Source of the DNA: Trichothermofontia sichuanensis B231
Lineage (GTDB): Bacteria > Cyanobacteriota > Cyanobacteriia > B231
Direction: 5' to 3'
Assembly: GCF_026240635.1 (NCBI RefSeq)
Contig: NZ_CP110848.1
Span: 2,110,501-2,174,500, forward strand
Length of the DNA: 64,000 bases
Under the pieces are notes generated by a model. That model made no database searches. It was not told the origin of the DNA and was given only the letters and a program-made list of their open reading frames with translations. A program made the translations under genes and the position numbers. Each line of letters starts with the position of its first letter. Within the stretch, counting starts at the first letter, position 1. Shown here one piece after another: positions 9,101 through 18,242 of the stretch.

Positions 9101-9471
9101 CTATCGGGGGTGAAGTAGGTCATGGGATTTAGCTCAGGAAAGGTAACCGGGAGATTTCCAGACAGGTTCTGGGGGGTAGCAGAGAGGTCAGACACAGGTG
9201 TCTGGGACGTTGATAAAGCGGCTGGGGGGAATCTAGACGTCGAGGGTTGGATATTCGCTCGCGGCAGCGATCGTAGGGCCGTCCATGTATCGTCATCAAC
9301 CTGTCCATCAGGATGAAGCCCTTGTTGGGTTTGGAAATCTAGAACTGCATAGAAGGTAGCATCATCGAACTCACCTGTCAGCGGCAGGGTAGCTCCGTGG
9401 ACATTCAGCAGGGATTGAAGCTCCCGGACCGCTTCATTACTGTCGCCGTAGAGTAACAGTGAATCGGCCAT
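6172..9471 (-). CDS. Large multidomain protein: peptidoglycan-binding repeats, proline linker, C39-like peptidase domain
   Basis: 1099 residues with four peptidoglycan-binding-like modules (about residues 8-70, 125-215, 300-385, 465-545; each with a 'D-x-x-T-x-x-A-L/V-x-x-F-Q' type helix). A Pro-rich linker (about 395-445) is encoded by near-identical DNA repeats. An Ig-like segment (about 575-680) follows, then three tandem modules of about 75 residues (about 685-925). The C-terminal Peptidase_C39_2-like domain has Cys in 'E-T-T-C-N-V-T-A', His in 'T-G-H-I-V-C' and Asp in 'V-H-D-P-Y-G'. No signal peptide is evident at the N-terminus. It probably acts on or attaches to the cell wall; its substrate is unknown. 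Confidence 0.85.
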   Translation of the reverse strand: MADSLLLYGDSNEAVRELQSLLNVHGATLPLTGEFDDATFYAVLDFQTQQGLHPDGQVDDDTWTALRSLPRANIQPSTSRFPPAALSTSQTPVSDLSATPQNLSGNLPVTFPELNPMTYFTPDSPSWVQYPYRTKNYRPYLLQGDADPSGAVDGPIRQLQAFLKAQGLYAGDLTGSVDAATHNAIVAFQQKYLPGEKADGLVGDTTWEKIFEVAAGQTAVEVSTAAPVTGSSPATTLASEMRPPGPSLPSQSTVSITPSPLAGGAQASSSTVRNQEIPPVGEAADWGDPKDLDPIGMEWNGDKTPAGRPLLRLGDRDPGGMERGPVQRLQLLLLANGYVYINPMGEFSDGTYTALKDFQYRRAQSLLLEFGLVNDRTWESLLTDAETTVSPLPIPPPVDPCPPPVAPPPPVEPPVPPPPVAPPPPVEPPVPPPPVAPPPPPPVQLGYFTPEADAWRDFPYRTPMNLPELRQGDRQKASLSNGPIHQLQAFLKGEGYYKGEISGNFDEDTHNAVVAYQEEANLTPADGRIDDNDWSALLSTSNLTPPAEGGEGGSSGGNGSQPPPPPPTVASVTYQGPTEIVVNTPVTFQGSFTPATIATVSLKAEDRDEYPVTLNQPTPGQWQAQSREGFYQVGSRWLHLRGMDRAGRVVSEQRIDLTIVANPAPLQLRVLRDTQFKASAADSSTLAANQKVAIKAGRSFTVTTYEQVDAHLKVALAETIAPFPPGNSGYFFNKDVELKQGDIVINPGVPDHGVAQGAAQLIVTHPTIIKATPEDSSKLAANQKANLSAGQRLGLKAFVAVSGHFYVTLAAALPGFGDKGYVFWQHVRIEQNGQEVPYNPDALSVRANAATLFKLRPVDSANLKPTEWVQVPKAAIYPLVSYAPAAAGHIQVTLAQALPPVGTVGFFFATHVQVEKGGKPIMNIADSIELAVPYFSQRDNRFRPETTCNVTAIAMVLAYYGVKPKNANEQLEDEMYRWVRDRYGDGAQTDHSVLVKLVEAYGFQDSYATNRTWDEVKAELSNRRPVVVGGYFTQTGHIVCIIGYTPQGYFVHDPYGNALTGYRDRNGKRVFYDNDYMERMCDPEPGAGHIWAHFISPKT
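8165..8270. repeat. Tandem repeat encoding the proline linker
   Basis: Within the large peptidoglycan-binding gene, a block of about 54 bp (GCAACCGGTGGCGGCGGAAC...) is repeated twice nearly exactly. It encodes alternating P-P-P-V-A-P and P-V-E-P-P-V-P runs. Such linkers usually vary in copy number between strains. Confidence 0.8.
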
Positions 9472-9686
9472 GATCCTTGCACCCCACCCTTTATCATTCG
9501 CAAGCTTCCCCCGTTTTAGCAGAAAATGGTTAATGTTTACACGATCGCGGTGGGTGATTCACAATAATTTTTTAACTGCGATCGCTGACCGCAGCTAGAG
9601 ACTTCGCTGACTGGGGCAGTGGGACGCTACAAAGGGGCAATCATTGTCGACGGAAGCCAGTTAAAGACTTTCCTCACCAGTTAAAA
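9472..9686. other. Intergenic gap, nothing recognised
   Basis: This stretch between the broken NYN-LOTUS gene and the large cell-wall protein holds no coding frame, RNA or repeat that I can identify. It presumably carries the promoter of the downstream minus-strand gene ending at 6172. Confidence 0.5.
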
Positions 9687-10895
9687 TCAAGGTTCTGAAG
9701 TATATTCAACGTTGTTAATAATACTTGCTAACTGACTTTGATCATAATTGTTCTTTAGAAGTGGCAAAATTAGTCTGGCATCACAAGGTATACAACCTAG
9801 CTTACAAACATAAACTAAGTTCTTGATCATCAAAGCTTCAATTTGAAGCGATAATGCTTGCTCCGATATTGACATGGAGACAGTCAATATATTTTTTCCA
9901 TTCGTTTGATTTTTCTGGATTACGCAACCCGCCTTATACAAAATATACATGGCCGATCTAAGAGCCGCTCTTGTTTGGCTATGGCCAAATATTTCAATTA
10001 AACATTCAAATTTTTGGCTCCTTGTAAAGCTCTTGGGAAAATTTTCTTGTAGTTTCCTTAAAATCTCCCATAAAAAAGAAGACTCTCATGATCGCCAGCC
10101 ACTTTTTATTAATAACCTTCTATATAGATCGGTAGTGGGTGTTATTAGGTCACTACCAGCAGTGTCCTGATGAGCGTCAAGTAAGTGCCTATTTGACTTG
10201 GTGGACAAGGGCTGTGCATACCAAGTTTGGTTGACTTTGTACAGGGAAACAATCTCTGGGACATTTTCTAGAAATTTCATAAAGCCGCTGAAGCCCAAAG
10301 TTCTTTCATCAAAGGATGAGTCTATCTCTAATATTTTATTTTTCAATCTAGAAAGACTTAATCCTTCTGGAAATTGCTCTAGGATTCACTTCAGTATTTC
10401 TAATGCATCTTCTTTTAATTGGCTATTTATAGAAGATGAACATTCGGTCTCGTCTGTATCATCAATATATATAAATCTATTGCATGAAGTTTTAACTGCT
10501 TCGCTTAAAACCGATCTTGGCCCAACTCCTACAACAGATTTTCCAAGTTCTCTTAGTCTCCGAAATAAAGGCGAGAAATCCGAGTCTCTAGTTGCTAGCA
10601 CAAACCACTCTAGATCTGGAATTCGAGCTAAATATTCCATGACATCTACAATAATTTGGATATCAGCAGAGTTTTTACCTTTAACAGGATGATAAGTATG
10701 TACAAAATCGAAGCCTAATAGATTTAGCTCAGCTTGATGAATGCTGACTCCTGGAATACTAAAATTTCCATAAGCTCGACGCACTACAACCCGTCCTAAT
10801 TCACTTGCTCGTTCTAGTAGTTTTTGCCCACCATCAGCTTTTAACCAAGTTGATAAATTCTCAATATCTAGAAAAATCGCAACTTTATCCGTCAT
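9687..10895 (-). pseudogene. NYN-domain (LabA-like) + OST-HTH/LOTUS protein interrupted by two in-frame TGA codons
   Basis: Read as one frame this is 403 codons. Residues 1-165 form a NYN nuclease-like domain (F-L-D-I-E-N at the start, K-N-S-A-D-I-Q, A-T-R-D-S-D-F-S-P, with the acidic residues present). A TGA follows at 10386-10388. The same frame then continues with an OST-HTH/LOTUS-like segment (D-S-S-F-D-E-R-T-L-G-F-S-G-F). A second TGA lies at 10086-10088, and the frame stays open to 9687 with a helical C-terminal part. No frameshift and no internal TAA/TAG are seen. NYN-LOTUS proteins are predicted RNases acting on RNA. The gene is more AT-rich than its neighbours. It is either decayed by point mutation or read through. 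Confidence 0.75.
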
Positions 10896-10917
10896 GGTCC
10901 TTGAGCTAGGTTTTAGT

Positions 10918-11020
10918 TATACTTATTTCAGATTAGAAAGATATGTCTAAGCCTCTCTCCCCCTCTGGGAGAGGGGTTGGGGGTGAGGGGGCTCTTTCAG
11001 CCTAAATGGCAATGACTATA
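10918..11020. repeat. Dispersed palindromic repeat, family A (103 bp)
   Basis: The element has ends TATACTTATTTCAG and the complement TATAGTCATTGCCA, with a central CCCCTCTGGGAGAGGGG hairpin. It has exactly the same length (103 bp) as the copy at 18807-18909. It lies between the NYN-LOTUS and AIPR loci. Confidence 0.8.
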
Positions 11021-11120
11021 TCAATGGGAGGGTATTCGTGTGTTGGCAAGCGACTATTGATCGGATAGGAAAGGCTCTAATCAATAAGAAACACAACGAA
11101 ACACAATAGACGCTTCCTAC

Positions 11121-12809
11121 CTAAGTTAGGTCAATCTGCTGAAGCCTTTCGATTAAATCCCCGCGTCGGAAGGTAGCAGACAATTGTTGCAACGATAGTT
11201 CTCTGCTGCCATAGAGAGCCTGAAGTGCCTGCTGAATATCCTGGATAGCTGCATTACAATAGGTTTGCCCTTTCTGTTCAATTAATTTCTGGGCTATTGC
11301 AAAATTACGATGACTCATTTCTTCCATAGGAATGTTCATGTCCTTAAGCAATCTTCGTCCCATTTGCATAGCGACAAAGCAGGCTGCATAACGAACAAAC
11401 TCAGGATCATGCTCTTCCGGTCGCTTACGTCGGTTCTCTGCAATTCGATAGAGTTGGACCGCAACCACCACCTGTGAGCCATTAAGCTGCTCTGTAAAGA
11501 TTGAATCATAGAGTTTACCAAAGTGTTCGCGGGGAAAAAACTTGGCCTGATGGGGCTTTTCGCGCCAAACGGATAGAATAGCTTCCGCTGCCACTCCAAC
11601 GGTAATATCTATGGAGCGAGTACTGGTATCTGAGCGTTTACGCCGATAGTTAAATCCCAACTGCTGGATATCCATTTCTAACCGGCATTGTCGCTCATCA
11701 TTGGCTCGTAAATCTTTAAGCTCAACTGGATTCTGACTATTATTTGCATACGTTATCTTCTGTACAAGGTCATCATTATCGTGGGGTAACTGATACAGTC
11801 ACAACAAAACGTAAACCTGCGCATTTTCGTGAAGTAAATTCGGATCTTGCAAAGTTTTAAATATGGTCATACATGTTTGGCCACCATTGATAATTTGCAG
11901 GTTTTCAACCCGGACCTGATAATCACCATCTTGTAAGGCGTTATAGGAGAAACTATCGCAGGTTAGCGTAATGCCATTATTGTAAAAATAAAAATTATTG
12001 CGCTCGTTACTCATCAGTGTCCGACGAATCCCTTCATTGACACGATTGCCCTGCAATCCCAGATAGCGACGAATATTTCGTTCTAATAATCGTTCACCGT
12101 GTCGCTCAATCAGAGTAGCAATTTCGGTCACTGCGATCCTGCCGACCAATACGCGGCTAAAGTCCATATCCTCCACAATCGCCCTGCCACTTAACTGTAA
12201 AGTGTCCTTAACGGGTTTGGCCGTTTGGAGGAGTTTGACTAAACGCTCATGGTTGATATGTTCCCAGGTTACTTGATCCCCAAAATTGGCACAATCGATA
12301 GCTGCCTGGGCGGCGGCATTCCACCTCAAACCATTATTGCAAGCAAGGGCACGAACCTGGGGAATATAGCCATCCCGAATCAAACTACGGGCCTCTTCCA
12401 CCTTGGCTAACAGTCGCCGATTGATATGCTCTAATTGGGCGGTTGGATTAAATAAATACTTGATGGCATTGATTAAGCCTTCGATGCCTTCTTCCGGAAA
12501 GTTAGCATTCCCGTCTAGATTATTTTTGTACTTAGTCTGAAATAAACTAACCGTAAATTCACCATCATACTCCTCGGAAATATGCATAGCATCTACGCCG
12601 AAGTCGCCTCCCCCTTCCGTGAGGCAATCAAACGTCTCATCAGGCTCTAAATCCAGAAGGGTTTTCGTACACAGGTAGGTAAAGGCTAGTGACTTGAGCC
12701 TAGTTTCATCCTTGATCTGAAGCTCGGCTGCTGCCTGTTGTCGAATGTCATTGACGATCGCACCTAAGCGTTGATCAATAATCGCAGTACTGATATCCAT
12801 AACATTCAA
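11121..12809 (-). pseudogene. AIPR-family (abortive infection/phage resistance type) protein interrupted by one in-frame TGA
   Basis: A 563-codon frame. The first 336 codons carry AIPR-family features: an N-terminal restriction-endonuclease-like part with 'G-G-G-D-F-G-V-D-A' and 'F-Q-T-K-Y-K', and the AIPR core 'N-N-F-Y-F-Y-N-N-G-I-T' with 'I-I-N-G-G-Q-T'. After V-Y-V-L-L a TGA (11799-11801) occurs, then the same frame continues L-Y-Q-L-P and 'I-T-Y-A-N-N-S-Q-N-P-V' to 11121. The stop sits where homologues usually have Arg (V-x-V-R-x-Y), so CGA to TGA is the simplest change. AIPR proteins are linked to phage defence. If translated only to the stop, the conserved N-x-Q-x-P-V region is lost. 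Confidence 0.82.
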
Positions 12810-12825
12810 CTAATAACTCTAATAA

Positions 12826-14232
12826 CTAATTTGGAGCGGCGATCGGGGCAAATTCAAACCGTCCCCCGGCCCGTGGACCAGGGACCACCTGTACCAGTTG
12901 TACCGGCGCATTGCGATCGCCCGACGGCAAAAAGCGAATCAGGCCCGTTGCGCCCGTGGTGGAAAACCCTGACTGGGCTAGGGCTTGCTGCACCCCCGTC
13001 CGGCTAGGGTTCCCCTGCCCCAAGGCCGCAATCAACACCTGGGTGGCATCGTAGGCCATCGCTGTGCGCCAATTGACATCCCCACCCCACAACTGCCGCG
13101 CTGTCAACGTAAAGGGCGAATTGGGATTCGCCAAAATATGCCAGGGAACCGCGACCACCATTCCCACCGCATTGTCAGCCCCGATTTCCAGCAGCTTGAT
13201 ATTGTAGAGACTATCCCCCCCCAGGAGGGGGCGCTGCCGTTGGTTCATTAGCACCACCTGTAATGCTTGATCCAGGGTAGCTGTATTCGACAACAGGACC
13301 AGGACCTGTGCTCCCTGCTGCACCGCCTGCTGCAATTGGGCCGAGGCGCTAAACCCTGCCGCTGCCAAATCCACCTCAGCCACGACTTCACCACCGTCTA
13401 ACAGCAGGGCGGTACTGAACTCATTTTTGAGCGACTGGCTATAGTTGCTTTGGGAATTAAAAAAGATTGCTGCTTTGGGTTGCCGGATCTGGTTGACTTG
13501 ATAGCGTGATAGGGCTGAGGCCGTCACCTTATCGCTGGGGACCGTCCGAAACACGTAGTTCCCCACCCCTGATAGGGCTACCGCGGTACTCGTGGGCGAG
13601 ATCATCACCAATTGTCCGGCTTGGTAGATAGGACCTGCGGCCAGGGAGGCTTCACTGCCAAAATGGCCGACGACACCGACGATCGCACTATCCTTCACCA
13701 ACGCCTGGGCCACGCGCTTCGCCCCCTCCGCCGTATTCCCATCATCCGCGATCGCCACCTTCAGGGGCACCCCGTTAATCCCCCCGCTTTGGTTCACCTG
13801 GTTTTGGGCCTGGGCCACCCCCCGCATCAGTTCCTCTGCCGGATTGAGGGCTTGGCTGAGGGGCGCAATCACCGCGATCGTATAGGCCGGTTGGGTCCCA
13901 ATGCGGGCATTGTTGAGGTAGATCAATGCCTCTGGATCATTGCGATTTTGTTGCAACGACAGTTGGAATTGCTGGATCGCCTCCGTATAGTTGCCAGCCG
14001 CCATTGCCGCCACCCCGGCCTGTTTCGCTGCCGTTGGCTGTGGAGTGAGTACCCGGTTCCCCGTACTGATCGGCTCATTGCCCCCCATTCCGGGCAAGCT
14101 GATGGGGGAACCGCCTCCCGGTAACGTCAGGGGTGTCTGCTGCCGAAAGAAGAACCAATAAACCCCCCCGCCCAACAGGATCAGGAAGAGGATGATATAA
14201 ACGATCGGCGGCGGACCACTGCGTTGCGACAT
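12826..14232 (-). CDS. Membrane-anchored ABC-type ligand-binding protein (branched-chain amino acid receptor fold)
   Basis: About 468 residues. An N-terminal membrane helix (P-P-I-V-Y-I-I-L-F-L-I-L-L) is followed by a short linker, a small tetratricopeptide-like segment (A-A-M-A-A-G-N-Y-T-E-A-I-Q-Q-F) and a Peripla_BP_6-type receptor domain starting A-V-I-A-P-L-S. That domain has 'G-V-V-G-H-F-G-S-E' and a fold typical of Leu/Ile/Val-binding proteins. No permease or ATPase gene is adjacent. Its downstream position from a Ser/Thr kinase (72 bp) suggests a sensory or signalling partner rather than uptake. The start at 14232 has AGAGG upstream; an in-frame ATG also exists at 14295. Confidence 0.82.
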   Translation of the reverse strand: MSQRSGPPPIVYIILFLILLGGGVYWFFFRQQTPLTLPGGGSPISLPGMGGNEPISTGNRVLTPQPTAAKQAGVAAMAAGNYTEAIQQFQLSLQQNRNDPEALIYLNNARIGTQPAYTIAVIAPLSQALNPAEELMRGVAQAQNQVNQSGGINGVPLKVAIADDGNTAEGAKRVAQALVKDSAIVGVVGHFGSEASLAAGPIYQAGQLVMISPTSTAVALSGVGNYVFRTVPSDKVTASALSRYQVNQIRQPKAAIFFNSQSNYSQSLKNEFSTALLLDGGEVVAEVDLAAAGFSASAQLQQAVQQGAQVLVLLSNTATLDQALQVVLMNQRQRPLLGGDSLYNIKLLEIGADNAVGMVVAVPWHILANPNSPFTLTARQLWGGDVNWRTAMAYDATQVLIAALGQGNPSRTGVQQALAQSGFSTTGATGLIRFLPSGDRNAPVQLVQVVPGPRAGGRFEFAPIAAPN

Positions 14233-14303
14233 GGATTGACCTCTCAGTAACGATGCTCCGGCGGAGATGTTCCGCAAACGGTCGGCTGGTCCCAAGGGCG
14301 AAC

Positions 14304-15896
14304 TTAGGGAAAGAGACGGGCTAGCCAGCTAAAGAATAAACGATAAAAGACGGCGATCGCTGTACCTAGCAGGGCCAGGACGCTCAATAACAGCAGAAAA
14401 TTGACCGATGGCGGGCTAGCAGGGAGTAAAAATGGAATCACCCCCACAATGGCTGGGATGGGAGCAATCAAAAACAGGAGAGCTAGGGCCACCAGGAGGA
14501 GGACTCCCAGAAAAGAGAAATTAAAAAACCAAGGAAATTGGATCAGGGTCATTTCCGCCAAGAGGGCCAACCAGAACCCTAATCCGATCGGGGTCAGGGC
14601 CAGATTGGCCGGGGCTAAACTGCTGATCATCACTGCCAACACGCCACACACGGCCCCCATCAAAGCTGCTTTTCCTAGAAAACCAACGCTCCAGAGGCCA
14701 GGGGATGTAGAGGAAGTGCCTGACGAGGCGGGCGGGCGTTGGGCAACGGGTGGCGGCACCGCTCGCGCTGGTACGGGGGCTGGTGCGGGGGGCGCCGATG
14801 CGATCGGGGCTGAGGGCGGCATGGGAGCTACAGGTGGACCCGGCACGGCTGCGGCCACGGGAGGTGACGGGGCCGCTGGCGGCACTGGCGCAGGTGAGGA
14901 CGATCGGCTGGCAGGGGACGATCGCGGCAACAGACTAGACTGCTGTTGCTTCAGAACCGCCAACACCGCCGCCGCCGAGGCAAAGCGATCATTGGGCACA
15001 GGCTGTAACATGCGATCGAGGACTGCCGCCAGGGAAGGGTCCAGTTGGGGCACGTGCGATCGCCACCGCCAGGTATTGTGGTAGCCATCATAAAGTTCCA
15101 GGGGGTCCTTGCCCGTCAGCAGCGAGATACAGGTTACAGCAAGGGCATAGAGATCGGTCGAGGGATACACCTGACTGCCCGCCATCTGCTCCGGTGGCGC
15201 ATAGCCCTGGGAATAGATCCCCGTCGAAGCTTGCCGTTGCCCCCCGCCACCCTTGGTCGCCTGCTTGACTGCCCCAAAGTCCAGCAGGTAAATCGTGCCA
15301 TCACGGCTGCGCATGATATTCGACGGCTTAATATCCCGGTGAATTGAGCCATTCTCATGGACAAACTGAAGGATTTTGAGAATTTCCGTCAGAATGTGGC
15401 GCACTTCCTCCTGGGAGAAGGCCCCCCGTTGAGCCAGTTCATCCTCCAGAGTTTGACCATCAATAAATTCCTGCACCAGGTAGAAATATTCCTCCTGCCC
15501 ACTGCCATTGGCACTGGGAACGGTTAAGGGAAAAAAGGCGAACAGGTCGGGGATCTGGGGATGTTTGTTACCCAGTTCTTCCAGAACTTCGGCTTCCCGT
15601 TCAAAGAGGCTCTGGGCAATTTTCAGTTGGGCCGGATTCAAATCCCCTGCTGGCTGAAACAGTTTCACCACACAGGGCCGTAGCCCCGGCGTATAGCGAT
15701 CGCGCGCCAGGAACGCTGCCCCAAAACCGCCTTGCCCCAGCAACCGTTGCGGCAGATAGCGCCCCACCAGGATCAGGGGCATCCCACAGGCCGTACAGTA
15801 CTTTTGCTGGGTAGTGAGCAGGGTATTGCGATCGTCTAGATCCGGGTAGACATTACGCGGACGCGGACAGCCAGGACGGGTGCAGTAAAGCTCCAT
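14304..15896 (-). CDS. Serine/threonine protein kinase with N-terminal zinc ribbon and C-terminal membrane segments
   Basis: A 530-residue Hanks-type kinase. Residues 1-40 contain a four-cysteine ribbon (C-T-R-P-G-C and C-T-A-C-G). The kinase domain (about 47-300) has the glycine loop L-G-Q-G-G-F-G, Lys in C-V-V-K-L, the catalytic H-R-D-I-K-P-S-N and D-F-G. A Pro/Ala-rich linker (about 320-400) is followed by three or four hydrophobic helices near the C-terminus. This ribbon-kinase-membrane type is common in cyanobacteria, and substrates are unknown. It is followed by the ligand-binding protein gene on the same strand, probably in one transcript. Confidence 0.92.
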   Translation of the reverse strand: MELYCTRPGCPRPRNVYPDLDDRNTLLTTQQKYCTACGMPLILVGRYLPQRLLGQGGFGAAFLARDRYTPGLRPCVVKLFQPAGDLNPAQLKIAQSLFEREAEVLEELGNKHPQIPDLFAFFPLTVPSANGSGQEEYFYLVQEFIDGQTLEDELAQRGAFSQEEVRHILTEILKILQFVHENGSIHRDIKPSNIMRSRDGTIYLLDFGAVKQATKGGGGQRQASTGIYSQGYAPPEQMAGSQVYPSTDLYALAVTCISLLTGKDPLELYDGYHNTWRWRSHVPQLDPSLAAVLDRMLQPVPNDRFASAAAVLAVLKQQQSSLLPRSSPASRSSSPAPVPPAAPSPPVAAAVPGPPVAPMPPSAPIASAPPAPAPVPARAVPPPVAQRPPASSGTSSTSPGLWSVGFLGKAALMGAVCGVLAVMISSLAPANLALTPIGLGFWLALLAEMTLIQFPWFFNFSFLGVLLLVALALLFLIAPIPAIVGVIPFLLPASPPSVNFLLLLSVLALLGTAIAVFYRLFFSWLARLFP

Positions 15897-15905
15897 GAGC
15901 AGGAA

Positions 15906-16967
15906 TTAAGAACTGGGAAGGGTCAGAGACGGCACATCAGATGCCGCCTGCGCAGGCGCTTCTGCCCGCAGCGGCGGCGATAGATCATCCGTCAGAGATT
16001 GTTCCGACGTGGGGGTGGGTATCGCCGTAGCCGGGGTCAAATTTGCCTGATTAGCAAACAGCGGCAGAATCTCCTGACTAAAGGCTTCGGCAGCCTTCGA
16101 GCGATACCGGTTCGGGTTGGAGATAACCGACAGAACCCGCTTAATCACCACCGAATCGATCCGGGTCCGATGCAAGGTCCCCATTTGCAGTTCCCGCTCG
16201 ATCGCCGTCACCGAGACAAACGCTGCCCCCAGCCCCGACTGCACCGCATTCTTGATCGCCTCGATCGAATTCAACTCCATTTCGATCTTCAGCCGCCGCA
16301 TCTCAATCCCCGATCGGGTGAGCACTTGATCAATCACCTTGCGGATCGTGGACTGGGAATCCAGGGCAATAAACTGAAGTTTGTACAGATCATCCCGTTG
16401 AATTTTGTCAACCTGCGCGAGGGGGTGAGAGGTTGGTAAAATTAAAGCAAGTTCATCTTCGGCATACGGCACAATTTGCAGCGAATCTTGCAACTCTGCG
16501 GGCACTTCACCGCCAATGATCGCCATGTCTACCTGACCATTGGCGACACTCCAGGAGGTGCGTCGGGTTGAATGCACATGGAGTTGCACCGCCACATCTG
16601 GGTAGCGTTGCCGGAACAACCCAATCATGCGGGGCAAGAGGTAAGTCCCAGTGGTTTGACTAGCCCCAATAATCAGGGTGCCCCCTTGCAGATTTTGCAG
16701 ATCCTCGATCGCCCGGCAGGTCTCTTGACACAAGGACAGAATCCGTTCGCCATAACTGAGCAGGAGGTGGCCGGCTTCCGTTAACTGAGCACGCCGTCCC
16801 CCCCGGTCAAACAGGGGCACATCCAATTGGCGCTCCAGGTTCTGCACCTGTAAGCTGACAGCAGGTTGCGAAACATAAAGGCTATCGGCAGCCCGCTTAA
16901 AGCTACCCTCAGCAGCGATCGCCCTGAGAATGCGGAGCTGGTCTAGGGTAAAGGGGAGGTCAGCCAT
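15906..16967 (-). CDS. rbcR: RbcR/CbbR-type LysR transcription regulator (Ycf30-like)
   Basis: A 353-residue LysR protein. The N-terminal winged helix contains [17 protein letters not shown] and S-Q-P-A-V-S-L-Q. The effector domain begins [12 protein letters not shown]. The sequence is very close to the Ycf30/RbcR group, which activates RuBisCO genes in response to carbon metabolites. The tail after about residue 310 is a low-complexity Pro/Ser extension. The start chosen is M-A-D-L-P-F (16967), where conserved family proteins begin; the frame is open 36 bp further. It ends 9 bp before the kinase gene. Confidence 0.93.
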   Translation of the reverse strand: MADLPFTLDQLRILRAIAAEGSFKRAADSLYVSQPAVSLQVQNLERQLDVPLFDRGGRRAQLTEAGHLLLSYGERILSLCQETCRAIEDLQNLQGGTLIIGASQTTGTYLLPRMIGLFRQRYPDVAVQLHVHSTRRTSWSVANGQVDMAIIGGEVPAELQDSLQIVPYAEDELALILPTSHPLAQVDKIQRDDLYKLQFIALDSQSTIRKVIDQVLTRSGIEMRRLKIEMELNSIEAIKNAVQSGLGAAFVSVTAIERELQMGTLHRTRIDSVVIKRVLSVISNPNRYRSKAAEAFSQEILPLFANQANLTPATAIPTPTSEQSLTDDLSPPLRAEAPAQAASDVPSLTLPSS

Positions 16968-17225
16968 AGGAGTCAACAAGATAGATTCAGCAAAGCAAAA
17001 CAAGCATCAGCCCAACGCTGCCCGCCAAGGGCTAAGGACCTGGAAATTAATGCGGAGAGAGGCAAGCTAGCATGGAATAAAGACAGTAGGTCAGCAGAGA
17101 GCATCTCGTATGTGCATCTTATGACGACGCTGGCTCAACTACAAGAAATTCTTATCGTTTTTACCCAAACCTGGGAAGATCAGGGTCAGCAAATTTAAGC
17201 AACTTAACTTTTGAGCGTTAGTTCT

Positions 17226-18086
17226 ATGAAAAAGGAGGTTATCCGGGAGTTTTTGAACCTACCGGGCATTGCCGGAGTCGCCCTGATGGATGGGCGATCG
17301 CGCCCCTACTTTTTGGGCGTCGATCAGGCGCTCAATTTTCAGCAAAAGGAAGCCCTTGCCCAAGGCATTCGCCAGGTGGTTGAAACCACTCCCGACAACT
17401 TCGGGGTGTTCGAGTTTCAGTTTTCTACCCATCAGGTCCACATCTATAAGCTAGCCTCCAGCTTAATCCTGTTAGCCTTGACCAACCAGGAGCTGGTAGA
17501 GAGCGACTACTACCAGGTCATCACCCGCCTGAAAGAAACCCTGTTGGAAGACGTTACCAATGCCACAGCCACCTTTCGCCTCTTAGCAGGAAACATTACC
17601 TTGCCCGGTCAGCGCTACTGGGGCAGCCAAACTACCACAGCAACAGCGACCCGTCCCCCGGACACGCCAGCATCTGCAGCACCAGCCCCTGTAACCCCGC
17701 CACCGGTGACCCCAGCCCCCACAGCCCCTTCACCTGCGGTCTCCATTGGCGATCGCAATGGGAGTTTGCAACCGTCCCCAACCGCCGCCACGCTTGAACC
17801 AACCCCTCCCAAAAGCCCGACTAGCATCACCTTGGCCGATATGCTCCTCGCCCTGAATTCCCTCAGCCAGTTTACGACCCAGTTCCTGGGAACACCGGTC
17901 ATTGTTAACTACTGGAAGTCCACACGACCGGAGGCGGAGTGGCTCAAGGGATTTGAGGTCAGTCGATCGGCCCGGATCGAGTTGTCAAGCAGCATGACCC
18001 AAGGACCCACCAGTGCCCTCAGTCCAGAGCAACAGCAATGGATTCGGGCATGGGTAGCCGCATTATCAAGCGCTGTAGCCAGGTGA
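17226..18086 (+). CDS. Roadblock/LC7-like cyanobacterial protein, C-terminus probably frameshifted
   Basis: The N-terminal 110 residues (E-F-L-N-L-P-G-I-A-G-V-A-L-M-D-G) have the alpha/beta look of a roadblock/LC7 domain. A Pro/Thr/Ala linker follows, then a C-terminal conserved part ending P-E-Q-Q-Q-W-I-R-A-W-V-A. The annotated frame then ends L-S-S-A-V-A-R. The next frame reads I-I-K-R-C-S-Q-V-I-R-D-F-P-T-L-I-E-N-K with a stop at 18155-18157, which looks like the natural tail, so one base seems to be lost near 18055. Function is unknown; such proteins often sit near G-protein-like switches. The start is ATG 17226, and no good ribosome site is visible. Confidence 0.7.
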   Translation: MKKEVIREFLNLPGIAGVALMDGRSRPYFLGVDQALNFQQKEALAQGIRQVVETTPDNFGVFEFQFSTHQVHIYKLASSLILLALTNQELVESDYYQVITRLKETLLEDVTNATATFRLLAGNITLPGQRYWGSQTTTATATRPPDTPASAAPAPVTPPPVTPAPTAPSPAVSIGDRNGSLQPSPTAATLEPTPPKSPTSITLADMLLALNSLSQFTTQFLGTPVIVNYWKSTRPEAEWLKGFEVSRSARIELSSSMTQGPTSALSPEQQQWIRAWVAALSSAVAR

Positions 18087-18242
18087 TTCGGGATTTCCCC
18101 ACGCTGATCGAGAATAAAGCCTTGCAGGAAGACCAGAAAAAACTGTTACTAGGTTAGGGTGTGTTCACTGATGGCCCTGCGGCAAGGTCGCTAGCCCTAC
18201 CGTTAGACACCGAGTTTGCTAATTCCACGTCAGGAGATTCCG

